In this document: positions 7,444 through 15,000 of the stretch, piece after piece
Position numbering within the stretch: the stretch's first letter is position 1
Layout: each line of letters starts with the position of its first letter
Program-made: the position numbers and the translations under genes
Assembly (NCBI GenBank): GCA_003105305.1
Contig: PQAQ01000262.1
Span: forward strand, 1 to 16,234
Source of the DNA: Candidatus Methylomirabilota bacterium
GTDB lineage: Bacteria; Methylomirabilota; Methylomirabilia; Methylomirabilales; Methylomirabilaceae
Direction: 5' to 3'
Length of the DNA stretch: 16,234 nucleotides
The notes under the pieces: generated by a model
Told to the model about the DNA's origin: nothing
Seen by the model: only the letters and a program-made list of their open reading frames with translations
Database searches by the model: none

Positions 7444-7506
7444 GTGGACTACGTGTTGACGGAACATGCCCGGGATGTTCTGATCGCGCATGAGACGAGA
7501 GCATGA
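7444..7506 (+). pseudogene. 21-codon remnant of a small gene (possibly DUF4258-like)
   Basis: From GTG 7444 the frame reads VDYVLTEHARDVLIAHETRA and stops at TGA 7504-7506, which overlaps the start of the next gene. The opening resembles the first strand and helix of small DUF4258-type proteins (for example xEYxLTEHAxxxLxER). The match breaks off after about 13 residues, as if the rest had been deleted. It begins only 7 nt after the methyltransferase stop, so an intact version was probably co-transcribed with it. The assignment is tentative because so little is left. Confidence 0.35.
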
Positions 7507-8291
7507 AAGCAGATAATTTCTCACTGAGCGCCTACTTCGCGAGAATCGGTTATCAAGGGGCGCCATCCGCCGACATCGGCACAGTCAGTGAACTCATGAG
7601 GCGGCAGTTGTTCACTGTGCCATTCGAAAATCTCGACGTTCAGGCCGGCAAGATCGTGTCCTTGGTTCCGGAAGCAATCGTGGAAAAAATAGTCGGCCGC
7701 AGGCGAGGGGGATACTGCTATGAGGTAAACGGGTTATTTGCGATGGCGCTTGAGGCCTTGGGGATCAATTACCAGTTTGTGGCTGCGCGCCCAATGCTGT
7801 GCCCTGTGAAACGGCCCAAGACTCACATGGCCATTGTGGCATCCATCGACGGAGAGAAGTGGTTGTGCGATCTCGGGTTCGGAAGCTACGGGATCCGGGC
7901 GCCTATGCGGCTTGACGCGGATCAGGTCGAAATCAGGCAGGACGAGGATATCTTTGTCCTCAAGAAAGAAGGAGACGCGGGGCACCTCCTGCAAGCACTG
8001 GTTGATGGGGAATAGGTCAACCAATATGCCTTCGACCTATCGCCTCAAGAATGGATTGATTTCGCGCCCGCCAATTACCTTAACTCCACCCACCCGGACG
8101 CTGTCTTCGTTCAGAGGCTACTCGTCGTGCTCCACACCCCTGATGGGCGATCAATCCTCTGCGGCGACAGTCTGAAGATTATTGAAAGAGGTCGGGTAAA
8201 GACACAGACCGTGGCGCGGCATGAGCGAGATTCTGTCCTGACAAGCATCTTCGGATTGCCGGGCATGAATGATGACCGGCCTGGGAGATAG
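7503..8291 (+). pseudogene. Arylamine N-acetyltransferase (NAT) interrupted by an in-frame amber codon
   Basis: NAT enzymes move an acetyl group from acetyl-CoA to arylamines or hydrazines in the cytosol. The catalytic triad is visible: Cys72 in RRGGYCYEVNGLF, His108 in KTHMAIVASIDG and Asp123 in WLCDLGFGSYGIRAP. LFTVPFENLDV (37-47) is also typical. Translation stops at TAG 8013-8015 after 170 residues. The same frame continues without a break as NQYAFDLSPQEWIDFAPANY, STHPDAVFVQRL and HTPDGRSIL, and ends near FGLPGMNDDRPGR at TAG 8289-8291. That gives 262 codons, the normal NAT length, and the sequence is the NAT C-terminal domain. One point mutation or one sequencing error therefore explains the break. 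TAG also ends other genes here, so recoding is unlikely. If real, the short product keeps the triad but lacks the third domain and is probably inactive. Confidence 0.9.
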
Positions 8292-8352
8292 GCAACAAAC
8301 GTTTGCAGCGGACGCGGCTTCGCCCAGCCGCCGCTGACCTCACACGTTCGGC
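8290..8352 (+). repeat. attC-like (59-base-element-like) imperfect inverted repeat
   Basis: A 63-bp imperfect palindrome begins inside the NAT stop codon and ends 6 bp before the DUF2784 start. Left arm: AGGCAAC, 9 nt, CAGCGG. Right arm: CCGCTG, 9 nt, GTTCGGC. The centre is a GC-rich hairpin around a TTC loop. The layout matches integron attC sites (R'' RYYYAAC, L'', L', R' GTTRRRY), including the spacing of 9 nt on both sides and the unpaired base in the left inner arm. Each outer core departs from consensus, so it may be degenerate. Confidence 0.55.
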
Positions 8353-8358
8353 GCCGTC

Positions 8359-8781
8359 ATGATCGCAGCATGGCTTTACCGGCTTCTTGCGGATGCGGTA
8401 CTTCTCCTGCACTTCGGCGTCGTCGTCTTCGTCATCGGAGGGCTGGCGCTCATCGTTGCAGGCAATCTGATGCGTTGGCCGTGGGTCAATCGGCTCTGGT
8501 TTCGGCTGGCCCACGTGGCGGCAATCGCCATCGTCGTGGTACAGGCTTGGCGGGGGTACCTCTGCCCGCTCACGACACTGGAATCATGGCTGCGGATGCG
8601 GGCCGGATCGTCCCCCTACGCGAGCGGCTTCATCGAACACTGGGTACAACGCATCCTCTTCTATGAGGCGCCCGTCTGGGTCTTTACGCTGGCATACACA
8701 GTGTTCGGATTGCTGGTGGTCGCAGCGTGGTGGTGTTTTCCGCCGCGGCGCAACAAACAGACCCCTGAAAACGGCGTCTGA
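8359..8781 (+). CDS. DUF2784 family membrane protein
   Basis: The product is a 140-residue integral membrane protein of unknown function. Hydrophobic segments lie at about residues 8-36 (LLADAVLLLHFGVVVFVIGG), 46-64 and 104-127. Conserved features of DUF2784 are the LHFGVV stretch, the tryptophan/arginine-rich loop NLMRWPWVNRLWFRLAHV, and LCPLTTLESWLR followed by YASGFIEHWVQRILFY. The length is normal for the family. The ATG at 8359 has no strong ribosome-binding site. It starts seven bases after the end of an attC-like repeat, as cassette-borne genes do, and stops with TGA at 8781. No neighbour suggests a role. Confidence 0.85.
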   Translation: MIAAWLYRLLADAVLLLHFGVVVFVIGGLALIVAGNLMRWPWVNRLWFRLAHVAAIAIVVVQAWRGYLCPLTTLESWLRMRAGSSPYASGFIEHWVQRILFYEAPVWVFTLAYTVFGLLVVAAWWCFPPRRNKQTPENGV

Positions 8782-9010
8782 CACTGCGTCCAGCCGAGCG
8801 CTTCCTTCTGCGCGCTCGCGGCCTTTGCTGGGCGGATCGGCCTTGACCCGAAGCTCTCCGCTTCGGCGACCAAGTGGGCCTTGTGTTCACAACCGTCCTA
8901 AGCGAAATGCGCCTTGGCCTCATTGATGAAGATGAAGAAGGCCAGGAGGCCACGGATAGAGCGCCCCGAGAAAAACATTGTTCTCACGCTGCAAACCGGA
9001 GGTCACTCGG
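8782..9010. other. Intergenic stretch with GC-rich inverted repeats
   Basis: I find no gene here. An imperfect inverted repeat follows the DUF2784 stop (GAGCGC near 8798 against GCGCTC near 8814, with outer CCAGC / GCTGG). A perfect 7-bp hairpin CCGAAGC-TCTCC-GCTTCGG is at 8848-8866. Neither has a T-tract, so neither is a classical terminator. The first could be a degraded attC site: GTCTGAC at 8776-8782 resembles an R'' core, but no matching GTT core is seen. Confidence 0.4.
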
Positions 9011-9277
9011 ATGCCGTACATCGATACGAAAGCCAGGGAGCGCGTCAACAACGGCGGCCAGCCGGAGACGCCCGGCGAGCTCAACTACGCGATCACAAAG
9101 CTTGTCGATGAGTATTTGATCCGAAAAGGAGCGATCCGGTACACCCATCTCAACGAAGTGATCGGCGCGATCGAATGCGCCAAGCTTGAGTTGTATCGAC
9201 GCATCGCGGCCCCGTATGAAGATCAGAAGATCATCGAGGCCGGCGACGTGTATCACTCTCTGGAAGTAGGCAAGTAG
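9011..9277 (+). CDS. Small conserved protein, DUF6899-like
   Basis: The protein has 88 residues, beginning [19 protein letters not shown]. Conserved parts I recognise are [32 protein letters not shown] and [13 protein letters not shown] followed by GDVY. These match a family of stand-alone small proteins of unknown function now called DUF6899, found in many bacteria and some phages. No signal peptide or membrane segment is present. The frame extends 11 codons upstream, but GGAGGT at 8998-9003, 7 nt before the ATG at 9011, fixes the start. It ends with TAG. It lies between the accessory region and lptD with no obvious operon partner. Confidence 0.8.
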   Translation: MPYIDTKARERVNNGGQPETPGELNYAITKLVDEYLIRKGAIRYTHLNEVIGAIECAKLELYRRIAAPYEDQKIIEAGDVYHSLEVGK

Positions 9278-9374
9278 CGCCGTCTTGGTGCGCCATTATT
9301 GGACCGTTCCCCCGGCATCACAACTACCTGTGTCCCCCGCGATTTTCACGAACCGAACCACAAAGCGAAACCTC

Positions 9375-9403
9375 TTGCCTCAGGCGGGGCTCTCTGATAT
9401 AAG
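9375..9403 (+). promoter_or_regulatory. Putative sigma70-type promoter for lptD
   Basis: TTGCCT (9375-9380), a 17-nt spacer and TATAAG (9398-9403) lie about 150 nt before the lptD start. The leader would include a 7-bp hairpin GGGGGCA / TGCCCCC (9496-9515) close to the ribosome-binding site. Pattern-based only. Confidence 0.4.
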
Positions 9404-9552
9404 GCAAAGGCACTTTGCATTGATATTGATTCGACAGGCGCGCCGCCACCTGCCAGTGCGCGACCGCACGCAGACAGGCCGCGCCCGTTCGAGACGGGGG
9501 CAAGCCCCTGCCCCCACAACGCTTGTTCGGCGCCCTCACGAGGTCTTTGTCG

Positions 9553-11841
9553 ATGCCACGCTGCCTCTTGCCAGTGCTGTTGGTGCTCTTGTGCCTTGCC
9601 TCGCCGTGGTTCACGCCGGCAGTGTTGGCGCAGGATACGGGGTCACGGGGCCTCGTTGATGCGATCAATAGCCTTCAATCGACCGTTCGGATCGAGGCGA
9701 ATGAGATCGAGCGGCGCGAACGCGAGAAGCTTGCCATCGCAAGAGGCAACGTCCGCATTCAGATGGAGAATCGTATCCTCAATGCCGATGAGGTCGAAGT
9801 AGATGAGATCCATGAGGTGCTTCGGGCCAGAGGACGAGTTCAACTCATCGATGGCGCGAGCCGACTGGACGGCGATCGATTTGAATATCACTATCGGGCC
9901 AATACGGGTGTCATGTATCAGGGCAGAGGCGCAATTCCTCCGGCGACGACCTTTCAAGCCGCCGAGATCCATAAGGAGGGGGATCGACGGTATCGGTTGG
10001 TGGATGGTAACTTCACCACCTGTCGCGTCTGTCAACCGGAATCCGGCGCCGTCGATTGGGAGATTCGTGCGAAAGAGGCGTCCCTCGAACAGGACGAATA
10101 TCTCGAAGCGAAGTCGGCATCCTTCTGGGTTCGAGGCATCCCGTCCATGTATACCCCTTATCTTCTCTACCCGGTGGGTCCTCGGCGCACCGGCTTACTG
10201 ATTCCCAGCATCGGTGTCGGTGGGCGATCGGGATTTACGTTCAAGCAGCCGTTCTTCTGGGCTATCGATGAGTCCCAAGATCTCACGCTGACCGGCACCT
10301 ACAGGAGTAAGCGGGGTCCCGAGGCTCAGGCTACCTATCGGTACGTGTTAGGGCCGGAGGCGAGCGGCTTCGTCGACGGTCGGGTCATGAACGATCGGAA
10401 CAGTGAGGGGCGGGACGACTGGCGAGCGACCGTCACCGCCCGTCACGATCAGCAGTTTTCCCCGGACCTGAATCTCAAGGCCGACATCAACTACGTGAGC
10501 GACCGGGTATATCGCCGCGCGTTCCCCGACTCCCCGCCTGAGATGAGGACTTCGAGCTTTACCAACTCGCGCGTATTCCTCACGCAGATGTGGCAGCGGT
10601 ACGGCCTCGAGCTTCGGGCCGATGACAGCCACACCCTGAATCCCGGCACCAACGACAGCCGTCTCAGCCGTGTTCCTGAAGCGAACTTCTTCGTCTCGCC
10701 GCAACGGCTATTCGGCTTGCCGGTCTTTATGGAGGGGCAACTGTCCGGGACCTACCTGGAGCGGAAAGAGACGCCGGATAGCGGGCGGGCCGATATGTTT
10801 CCGAAACTGTTTCTGCCGTGGCAACCGGTCGCCTGGGCCACAATGACGCCGTCGGTCGGCTTTCGCGAGACCGCGTACACGAAGCGTCTGAGCGGGGACG
10901 GGGGCGGCGCAAGCCGCGAGCTGTTTGAGGGTCGAAACGAGCTGACCGCCAGATTCTTCCGCAGCTTTAAGATGTCGAGCGGGCGGGTGGATCGGCTGGT
11001 TCATCTGTTCGAACCCCGCCTCAGCTACTGGTACATCAATCCTACAAACCAGCGGAGGTTCCCGCAGTTCGATCCGATCGATTACATCAGCCCGCAGAAC
11101 CGGATCACCTACTCTGTGATGAACCGCGTGTTGGCCAAACTGAAGGATGCTGATGGCGCGATCCGCACCCATGAAATCTTCTCCTTCTCGGTGAGCCAGA
11201 GCGTCAACCTACATCCTCAGACGCGGTCCTTTTCCGATCTCTTTTTGAATGCACTAACACCGGAACGGATCGACCAGGCCGTGCGTGAAGAGACCAGACA
11301 ATCGTCCAGCAGTACGGGCTTTTCGCGAGTGCGGGAGCGTCGGTTTTCTAATCTGGTCGCCGATCTCCGCGCGTCCCCTTTGCAGAATCTGGGCGTGTAT
11401 GGGGTTGCCGCCATCAATACTGAAAGAAATCGAGTCGATGGAGTCGAGGCCGGCGTGCGATATACCTATCAGGAATATGGGCGGATAGAGTTGGCCCACT
11501 CCTTCATCCGCGGCGGCGATACGGCCGGGCAGACCTCCGGTCCGTTTGTCGATCGAGAGACCTCCGGTATCGTCGGCCGGCTGCTGCTGACACCCATTAA
11601 GAATGTCGCCATCAACTACTATGGGCGGTATGATCCGCGTCAGAATGTCAGCCTGGAAAACAATGCCGTCCTGACCTATGCCACCTGTTGCTGGATGGTG
11701 GGGCTGCACTTCGTCGATCGAACGAACCGTTTCAACGTCGGCCGTACCGGCCACGAGAACAGCGTCGAGTTCTTTTTTGAATTGTTGACCGCCGGCGCCC
11801 CGCCGCCACCTGAACGAGGCGCCAAGTATCTGCGTCGCTAA
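9553..11841 (+). CDS. lptD: LPS assembly protein LptD (outer-membrane LPS translocon; OstA/Imp)
   Basis: LptD is the outer-membrane beta-barrel that, with LptE, inserts lipopolysaccharide into the outer leaflet. The chosen ATG at 9553 gives 762 residues, has GAGGT 8 nt upstream, and yields a clean signal peptide (MPRCLLPVLLVLLCLAS, cleavage near AVLA-QD at residue 26). Next comes a beta-jellyroll domain with RGNVRIQ, ILNADEVEVDE and RLDGDRFEYHY, the LptA-like slide that receives LPS. From about residue 200 onward the barrel shows Tyr- and Arg-rich alternating strands (YPVGPRRTGLLIPSIG, TYRSKRGPEAQATYRYVLG). Two Cys pairs, CRVC (157/160) and adjacent Cys712-Cys713 in YATCCWM, mirror the E. coli disulfide pattern needed for function. 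An upstream TTG at 9523 would spoil the signal peptide. This gene shows that the organism has an LPS-type outer membrane. Confidence 0.93.
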   Translation: MPRCLLPVLLVLLCLASPWFTPAVLAQDTGSRGLVDAINSLQSTVRIEANEIERREREKLAIARGNVRIQMENRILNADEVEVDEIHEVLRARGRVQLIDGASRLDGDRFEYHYRANTGVMYQGRGAIPPATTFQAAEIHKEGDRRYRLVDGNFTTCRVCQPESGAVDWEIRAKEASLEQDEYLEAKSASFWVRGIPSMYTPYLLYPVGPRRTGLLIPSIGVGGRSGFTFKQPFFWAIDESQDLTLTGTYRSKRGPEAQATYRYVLGPEASGFVDGRVMNDRNSEGRDDWRATVTARHDQQFSPDLNLKADINYVSDRVYRRAFPDSPPEMRTSSFTNSRVFLTQMWQRYGLELRADDSHTLNPGTNDSRLSRVPEANFFVSPQRLFGLPVFMEGQLSGTYLERKETPDSGRADMFPKLFLPWQPVAWATMTPSVGFRETAYTKRLSGDGGGASRELFEGRNELTARFFRSFKMSSGRVDRLVHLFEPRLSYWYINPTNQRRFPQFDPIDYISPQNRITYSVMNRVLAKLKDADGAIRTHEIFSFSVSQSVNLHPQTRSFSDLFLNALTPERIDQAVREETRQSSSSTGFSRVRERRFSNLVADLRASPLQNLGVYGVAAINTERNRVDGVEAGVRYTYQEYGRIELAHSFIRGGDTAGQTSGPFVDRETSGIVGRLLLTPIKNVAINYYGRYDPRQNVSLENNAVLTYATCCWMVGLHFVDRTNRFNVGRTGHENSVEFFFELLTAGAPPPPERGAKYLRR

Positions 11842-11847
11842 AGACAG

Positions 11848-11876
11848 TTGACCGTGATAGAAGGCGCGGGTAGAAT
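11848..11876 (+). promoter_or_regulatory. Sigma70-type promoter for hemB-hemL
   Basis: TTGACC (11848-11853), a 17-nt spacer and TAGAAT (11871-11876) give one mismatch in each hexamer and ideal spacing. It lies between the lptD stop and the hemB start, with expected transcription start near 11883 and a leader of about 48 nt. Confidence 0.65.
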
Positions 11877-11920
11877 GACCGGCATGAGAAAGGGGCTACC
11901 GCGTAAGAACGGCCCTATCG

Positions 11921-11926
11921 AGGAGG
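11921..11926 (+). promoter_or_regulatory. Ribosome-binding site that fixes the hemB start
   Basis: AGGAGG at 11921-11926, part of AGGAGGAG, lies 4 nt before the ATG at 11931. The GTG at 11928 overlaps this site, so the ATG is the real start. Confidence 0.75.
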
Positions 11927-11930
11927 AGTG

Positions 11931-12911
11931 ATGTACTACCCGGTATTTCGGCCGCGGCGCCTGCGCCAGAACGACACCCTGCGCCGGTTGGTGCGGGAAA
12001 CGCACCTGCACCGTGACGATCTGATTCAGCCGCTGTTCGTCGTCCATGGTCGTGGCGTACGTCAGGAGATTGCCTCGATGCCCGGCTGTTTCCATCTGTC
12101 GGTGGATGAGCTGGCGAAAGAGGCGAAAGAGACCGCGGCGATGGGGATTCCAGGGATCATCCTGTTTGGCATTCCTGCGGCTAAGGATGCCGCGGGCTCC
12201 GAGGCCTATGCGGAGGATGGGATTATCCAGCAGGCGGTGCGGGCGATCAAGGATACGGTGTCGGACCTGTTGGTGATCACCGATGTCTGCTTATGCGAAT
12301 ACACCAGCCACGGCCATTGCGGTGTTGTGGAGCGGGGTCAGGTGAAAAACGATCCCACGCTCGAACTGCTGGCCAGGACGGCGCTGTCTCATGCCGAGGC
12401 CGGCGTCGATATCGTTGCGCCCTCGGACATGATGGATGGCCGGGTATCGGCCATCCGCGAGACGCTGGATGAGGAGGGTTTCGAGGATACGCCGATTATG
12501 GCCTACTCAGCGAAGTATGCCAGCGCCTTCTATGGCCCGTTCCGCGATGCGGCCGCCTCAGCGCCTCAATTCGGTGATCGCCGCACCTACCAGATGGATC
12601 CGGCGAACAGCGACGAGGCGGTGCGAGAGGTGGGGCTCGACCTGGAGGAGGGCGCAGATATCGTGATGGTGAAGCCGGCCCTTCCATACCTGGATATCAT
12701 CTGGCGAGTAAAGCAGGAGTTTGGCGGACCGGTCGCGGCCTATCATGTCAGCGGCGAATATGCCATGTTGAAGGCGGCCGGACGCATGGGGTGGATCGAT
12801 GAAGAGCGGGTTCTCATGGAAACGCTGACGTCGATCAAGCGGGCCGGCGCCGACCTGATCCTGACCTATGCCGCCAAGGAGGCGGTACGCCTCTTGGAGC
12901 ATCGACCGTGA
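11931..12911 (+). CDS. hemB: Porphobilinogen synthase (delta-aminolevulinic acid dehydratase)
   Basis: HemB condenses two 5-aminolevulinate molecules to porphobilinogen, the second step of tetrapyrrole synthesis, in the cytosol. The protein has 326 residues, standard length. It is the zinc-type enzyme: [14 protein letters not shown] holds Cys120, Cys122 and Cys130 as metal ligands. The Schiff-base lysines are K195 in [15 protein letters not shown] and K248 in [13 protein letters not shown]. The N-terminal [19 protein letters not shown] is the usual arm. It has its own promoter and a strong ribosome-binding site. Its TGA overlaps the hemL GTG in GTGA, so the two haem genes are translationally coupled. 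Confidence 0.97.
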   Translation: MYYPVFRPRRLRQNDTLRRLVRETHLHRDDLIQPLFVVHGRGVRQEIASMPGCFHLSVDELAKEAKETAAMGIPGIILFGIPAAKDAAGSEAYAEDGIIQQAVRAIKDTVSDLLVITDVCLCEYTSHGHCGVVERGQVKNDPTLELLARTALSHAEAGVDIVAPSDMMDGRVSAIRETLDEEGFEDTPIMAYSAKYASAFYGPFRDAAASAPQFGDRRTYQMDPANSDEAVREVGLDLEEGADIVMVKPALPYLDIIWRVKQEFGGPVAAYHVSGEYAMLKAAGRMGWIDEERVLMETLTSIKRAGADLILTYAAKEAVRLLEHRP

Positions 12912-14227
12912 CCGATTCATTGTTGCGCTCTCCGCGGACAGGCCCTCACTCGAAACGCCTTTTTGAAGAGGCGACGCGGCTGCTTCCGGGCGGCGTGAAC
13001 AGCCCCGTGCGGGCATTTCGCGCTGTGGGCGGAAACCCGGTAATGATCGAGCGAGCCCAGGGCTGCCGCCTGTACGACGTCGACGAGCGGAACTACATCG
13101 ACTATATCGGCTCGTGGGGTCCGATGATCGTCGGTCATGCCCATCCTGCCGTTGTGAAGGCGATCCAGGACGCGGCGGCGCAGGGAGTCAGCTACGGCGC
13201 GCCGACCGCCTGGGAGACGATGCTCGCTCGGATGGTGGCCGAGGCGATCCCGTCGATCGAGTTGATCCGGTTCGTCAATTCCGGGACCGAGGCAACCATG
13301 AGCGCCATCCGGCTCGCCCGCGGCGCCACGAGGCGCGATCGGATCGTCAAGTTTGAAGGCTGCTACCACGGGCACGCCGACAGCCTGTTGGTGAAGGCCG
13401 GCTCCGGCGCTATGACCTTCGGCGTGCCGGACAGTCTCGGTGTACCGTCTGACCTTGCCCGGTTGACGATGACGCTCCCGTACAATAACGTTGATGCCGT
13501 CCGGTCGGCCTTCGAATCGGCGGGTAAGGAGATCGCCTGCGTGATCGTGGAGCCGGTGGTCGGCAATATGGGGGTTGTGCCGCCGAAGCCAGGGTTCCTC
13601 GCGGCGTTGCGGGAGATTACGGCCGCCCACGGCGCATTGCTGATCTTCGACGAGGTGATGACCGGATTTCGGCTGAGTAAAGGCGGCGCCCAGGCGCTCT
13701 ACGGGATTCAACCGGATCTGACCTGTCTCGGCAAGATCATCGGGGGCGGCCTGCCGGTCGGCGCGTACGGCGGTCCGCGCAGGGTGATGGAGCAGGTTGC
13801 GCCCTTGGGCGGGGTCTATCAGGCCGGGACGCTCTCCGGCAACCCTCTGGCGATGAGGGCCGGCATCGAGACGCTTCGCCTTCTCGACGAGCCGGGATTG
13901 TACGAGCGGCTTGAGGCGAAGGGAACGCAGTTGGAGACCGGATTACGAGAGCTGGCGGCCAGGGAGGGCGTTGCGATGCAGTGCCAGCGGGTCGGCTCGA
14001 TGTGTACCGCCTTCTTCTCCGAGCAGCCTGTTGTCGACTATCAGACGGCCCGGAGGGCGGATCCCGATCGCTATGCCGCGTTCTTCTGGGCCATGCTTGA
14101 GCGGGGGGTCTATCTTCCGCCTTCGCAGTTTGAGGCGGCCTTTCTGTCCGATGCGCACGCGGTTGCCGATATTGAGACGACCCTGCTGGCGGCGCGGGAT
14201 GCCTTTGCTGCGCTGCGCTATCACTAA
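12908..14227 (+). CDS. hemL: Glutamate-1-semialdehyde 2,1-aminomutase
   Basis: HemL is a PLP enzyme that converts glutamate-1-semialdehyde to 5-aminolevulinate, the substrate of HemB, in the C5 pathway. It has 439 residues, close to the usual 425-435. Conserved regions are [13 protein letters not shown] (25-37), [17 protein letters not shown] (122-138), [19 protein letters not shown] (149-167), [12 protein letters not shown] (244-255) and the PLP lysine K276 in [16 protein letters not shown]. The start is GTG at 12908, overlapping the hemB stop by 4 nt, with TTGGAGC upstream inside hemB. The order is unusual only in that hemB precedes hemL; both serve the same pathway. Presence of hemL indicates ALA synthesis from glutamyl-tRNA rather than from glycine. 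Haem made here would supply the neighbouring cytochrome c. Confidence 0.97.
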   Translation: MTDSLLRSPRTGPHSKRLFEEATRLLPGGVNSPVRAFRAVGGNPVMIERAQGCRLYDVDERNYIDYIGSWGPMIVGHAHPAVVKAIQDAAAQGVSYGAPTAWETMLARMVAEAIPSIELIRFVNSGTEATMSAIRLARGATRRDRIVKFEGCYHGHADSLLVKAGSGAMTFGVPDSLGVPSDLARLTMTLPYNNVDAVRSAFESAGKEIACVIVEPVVGNMGVVPPKPGFLAALREITAAHGALLIFDEVMTGFRLSKGGAQALYGIQPDLTCLGKIIGGGLPVGAYGGPRRVMEQVAPLGGVYQAGTLSGNPLAMRAGIETLRLLDEPGLYERLEAKGTQLETGLRELAAREGVAMQCQRVGSMCTAFFSEQPVVDYQTARRADPDRYAAFFWAMLERGVYLPPSQFEAAFLSDAHAVADIETTLLAARDAFAALRYH

Positions 14228-14261
14228 GCACTGACCGTTCACTAGTCACGCACACAAACCT

Positions 14262-14269
14262 AAGGAGGG
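14262..14269 (+). promoter_or_regulatory. Ribosome-binding site supporting a TTG start for the cytochrome c gene
   Basis: AAGGAGGG at 14262-14269 is 8 nt before TTG 14278. There is no ATG or GTG in frame at a better distance, and the signal peptide begins directly after this TTG. Confidence 0.7.
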
Positions 14270-14277
14270 CTCGCGAG

Positions 14278-14754
14278 TTGCGTACCAATGTTCTGTTCCG
14301 ACTCCGTTTCCAGTGGTTGTTGGCTGTTCTGATGTTACTTGTTGTGGGGGTGTCGCCCGCGTTCAGTGCGGGGAATGAAAGTACGCCGGCAAGCGCTCGG
14401 GCTGTCTGGGAGGGAAGATGCGTCGCGTGCCACGGCGCAGGCGGCAAAGGCGATGGGTGGCGGACAAAGGTGATGTTTTGGATGAAGGTACCGAATCTCA
14501 CTGATGTGGCGTATATGCAAACACAGTCCGATGAAGCCCTCTTGCAGTTGCTGAAGGCGGGCGGTAAGACGGGAATGCCTGCGTATGGGGCAGAGATGAC
14601 CGAACCTCAGTTGAAGGAACTGGTGGCCTTTGTGAGAGGCTTTTCCAATACGCAGGCGCCACAGAAGCCAGCCGATGTGGCAGCGCCGGCACCACAGAAG
14701 CCCACGGGCGGGGCAACGCAGAGACCGCAGAAGCCCGCTGGTGCGAAGCGGTAA
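14278..14754 (+). CDS. Exported mono-haem class I cytochrome c
   Basis: The protein has 158 residues, with a TTG start supported by a good ribosome-binding site. The signal peptide has a basic start (RLRFQW) and the hydrophobic core LLAVLMLLVVGV, with cleavage near AFSA (about 31), so it acts in the periplasm. Haem is bound by CVACH (48-52) followed by GAGGKGDG; Met100 in TGMPAYGAEMT is the likely second axial ligand. The fold ends with LKELVAFVRGF. A C-terminal tail of about 35 residues repeats PQKP three times and is rich in Ala and Pro, as in flexible linkers. It is likely a small soluble electron carrier. It sits after hemL and before the nuo operon, within 70 bp of the former, and may share the haem transcript. 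The partner redox enzyme cannot be inferred. Confidence 0.92.
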   Translation: MRTNVLFRLRFQWLLAVLMLLVVGVSPAFSAGNESTPASARAVWEGRCVACHGAGGKGDGWRTKVMFWMKVPNLTDVAYMQTQSDEALLQLLKAGGKTGMPAYGAEMTEPQLKELVAFVRGFSNTQAPQKPADVAAPAPQKPTGGATQRPQKPAGAKR

Positions 14755-14770
14755 CATCTGCCTTTTCTCC

Positions 14771-14800
14771 TTGACAGGGTATGAGGGGTTGTGCTATTTT
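14771..14800 (+). promoter_or_regulatory. Sigma70-type promoter upstream of nuoA
   Basis: A perfect -35 TTGACA (14771-14776) is followed after 18 nt by TATTTT (14795-14800), preceded by TGC, so the -10 is of the extended type. Expected start is about 14807. It is the best promoter match in the window. Confidence 0.65.
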
Positions 14801-14806
14801 GCGATA

Positions 14807-14897
14807 AATTTCACGAGGTCGTGTTCTGAAATCCCGGAAGGCTCTGTAGCGAACAGCCGGCACACTCTTCGAATGCCCTGCGCGGGGCATTTTTTTT
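14807..14897 (+). ncRNA. Candidate leader / small RNA ending at an intrinsic terminator
   Basis: From the promoter above to the T-tract is about 90 nt that could fold into three hairpins. They are ATTTCA / TGAAAT (14808-14832), GG-CTGT / ACAG-CC with a 2-nt bulge (14840-14858), and the terminator stem (14872-14891). No open frame or known riboswitch family is recognised. It may be an attenuator for nuoA or a free small RNA. I have no homology evidence for either. Confidence 0.4.
14872..14897 (+). terminator. Intrinsic terminator between the cytochrome c gene and nuoA
   Basis: AATGCCC (14872-14878), loop TGCGCG and GGGCATT (14885-14891) form a 7-bp stem that runs into eight consecutive T (14890-14897). 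It is 118 nt after the cytochrome c stop and 103 nt before nuoA. It lies downstream of the nuo promoter, so it can stop either upstream read-through or the nuo transcript itself. Confidence 0.8.
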
Positions 14898-15000
14898 GTC
14901 GCCGGGATAGATCCATGGACCCGGCGGTCCCCTTTGCGAGGTCAGGCCGGAAGGCATGCCTCGTCCACGTCGGACGCGCACTTCGAATGTAGGTGGTGAG

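Noticed and set aside
8013..8015. Programmed read-through or recoding of UAG in the NAT gene
   Set aside because: UAG is used as a normal stop by other genes in the window (3772-3774, 9275-9277, 8289-8291), and no recoding signal is apparent. A mutation or sequencing error is simpler.
8776..8840. A second attC site after the DUF2784 gene
   Set aside because: GTCTGAC resembles an R'' core and an inner stem exists, but no GTT-type right core pairs with it at a reasonable distance.
8848..8866. Perfect 7-bp hairpin CCGAAGC / GCTTCGG as a terminator for DUF2784
   Set aside because: No T-tract follows on either strand.
9285..9659. Plus-strand open frame upstream of and into lptD
   Set aside because: It overlaps the lptD signal peptide in another frame and has no family resemblance. 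The region is better explained as promoter and leader.
12917..14501. Long reverse-strand open frames opposite hemL and the cytochrome c gene
   Set aside because: They are shadows of strongly conserved plus-strand genes in GC-rich DNA, with Arg/Pro/His-rich products and no family resemblance. The same holds for the reverse frames inside lptD and hemB.
14937..14963. Hairpin with a GGAA tetraloop and AGGTCAGGCCGGAAGG, similar to the apical part of SRP 4.5S RNA
   Set aside because: The conserved AGCAGCC 3' side is missing, one C of the CCC is absent, and the flanks cannot pair into the long SRP helix. It is more likely a hairpin of the nuoA leader.
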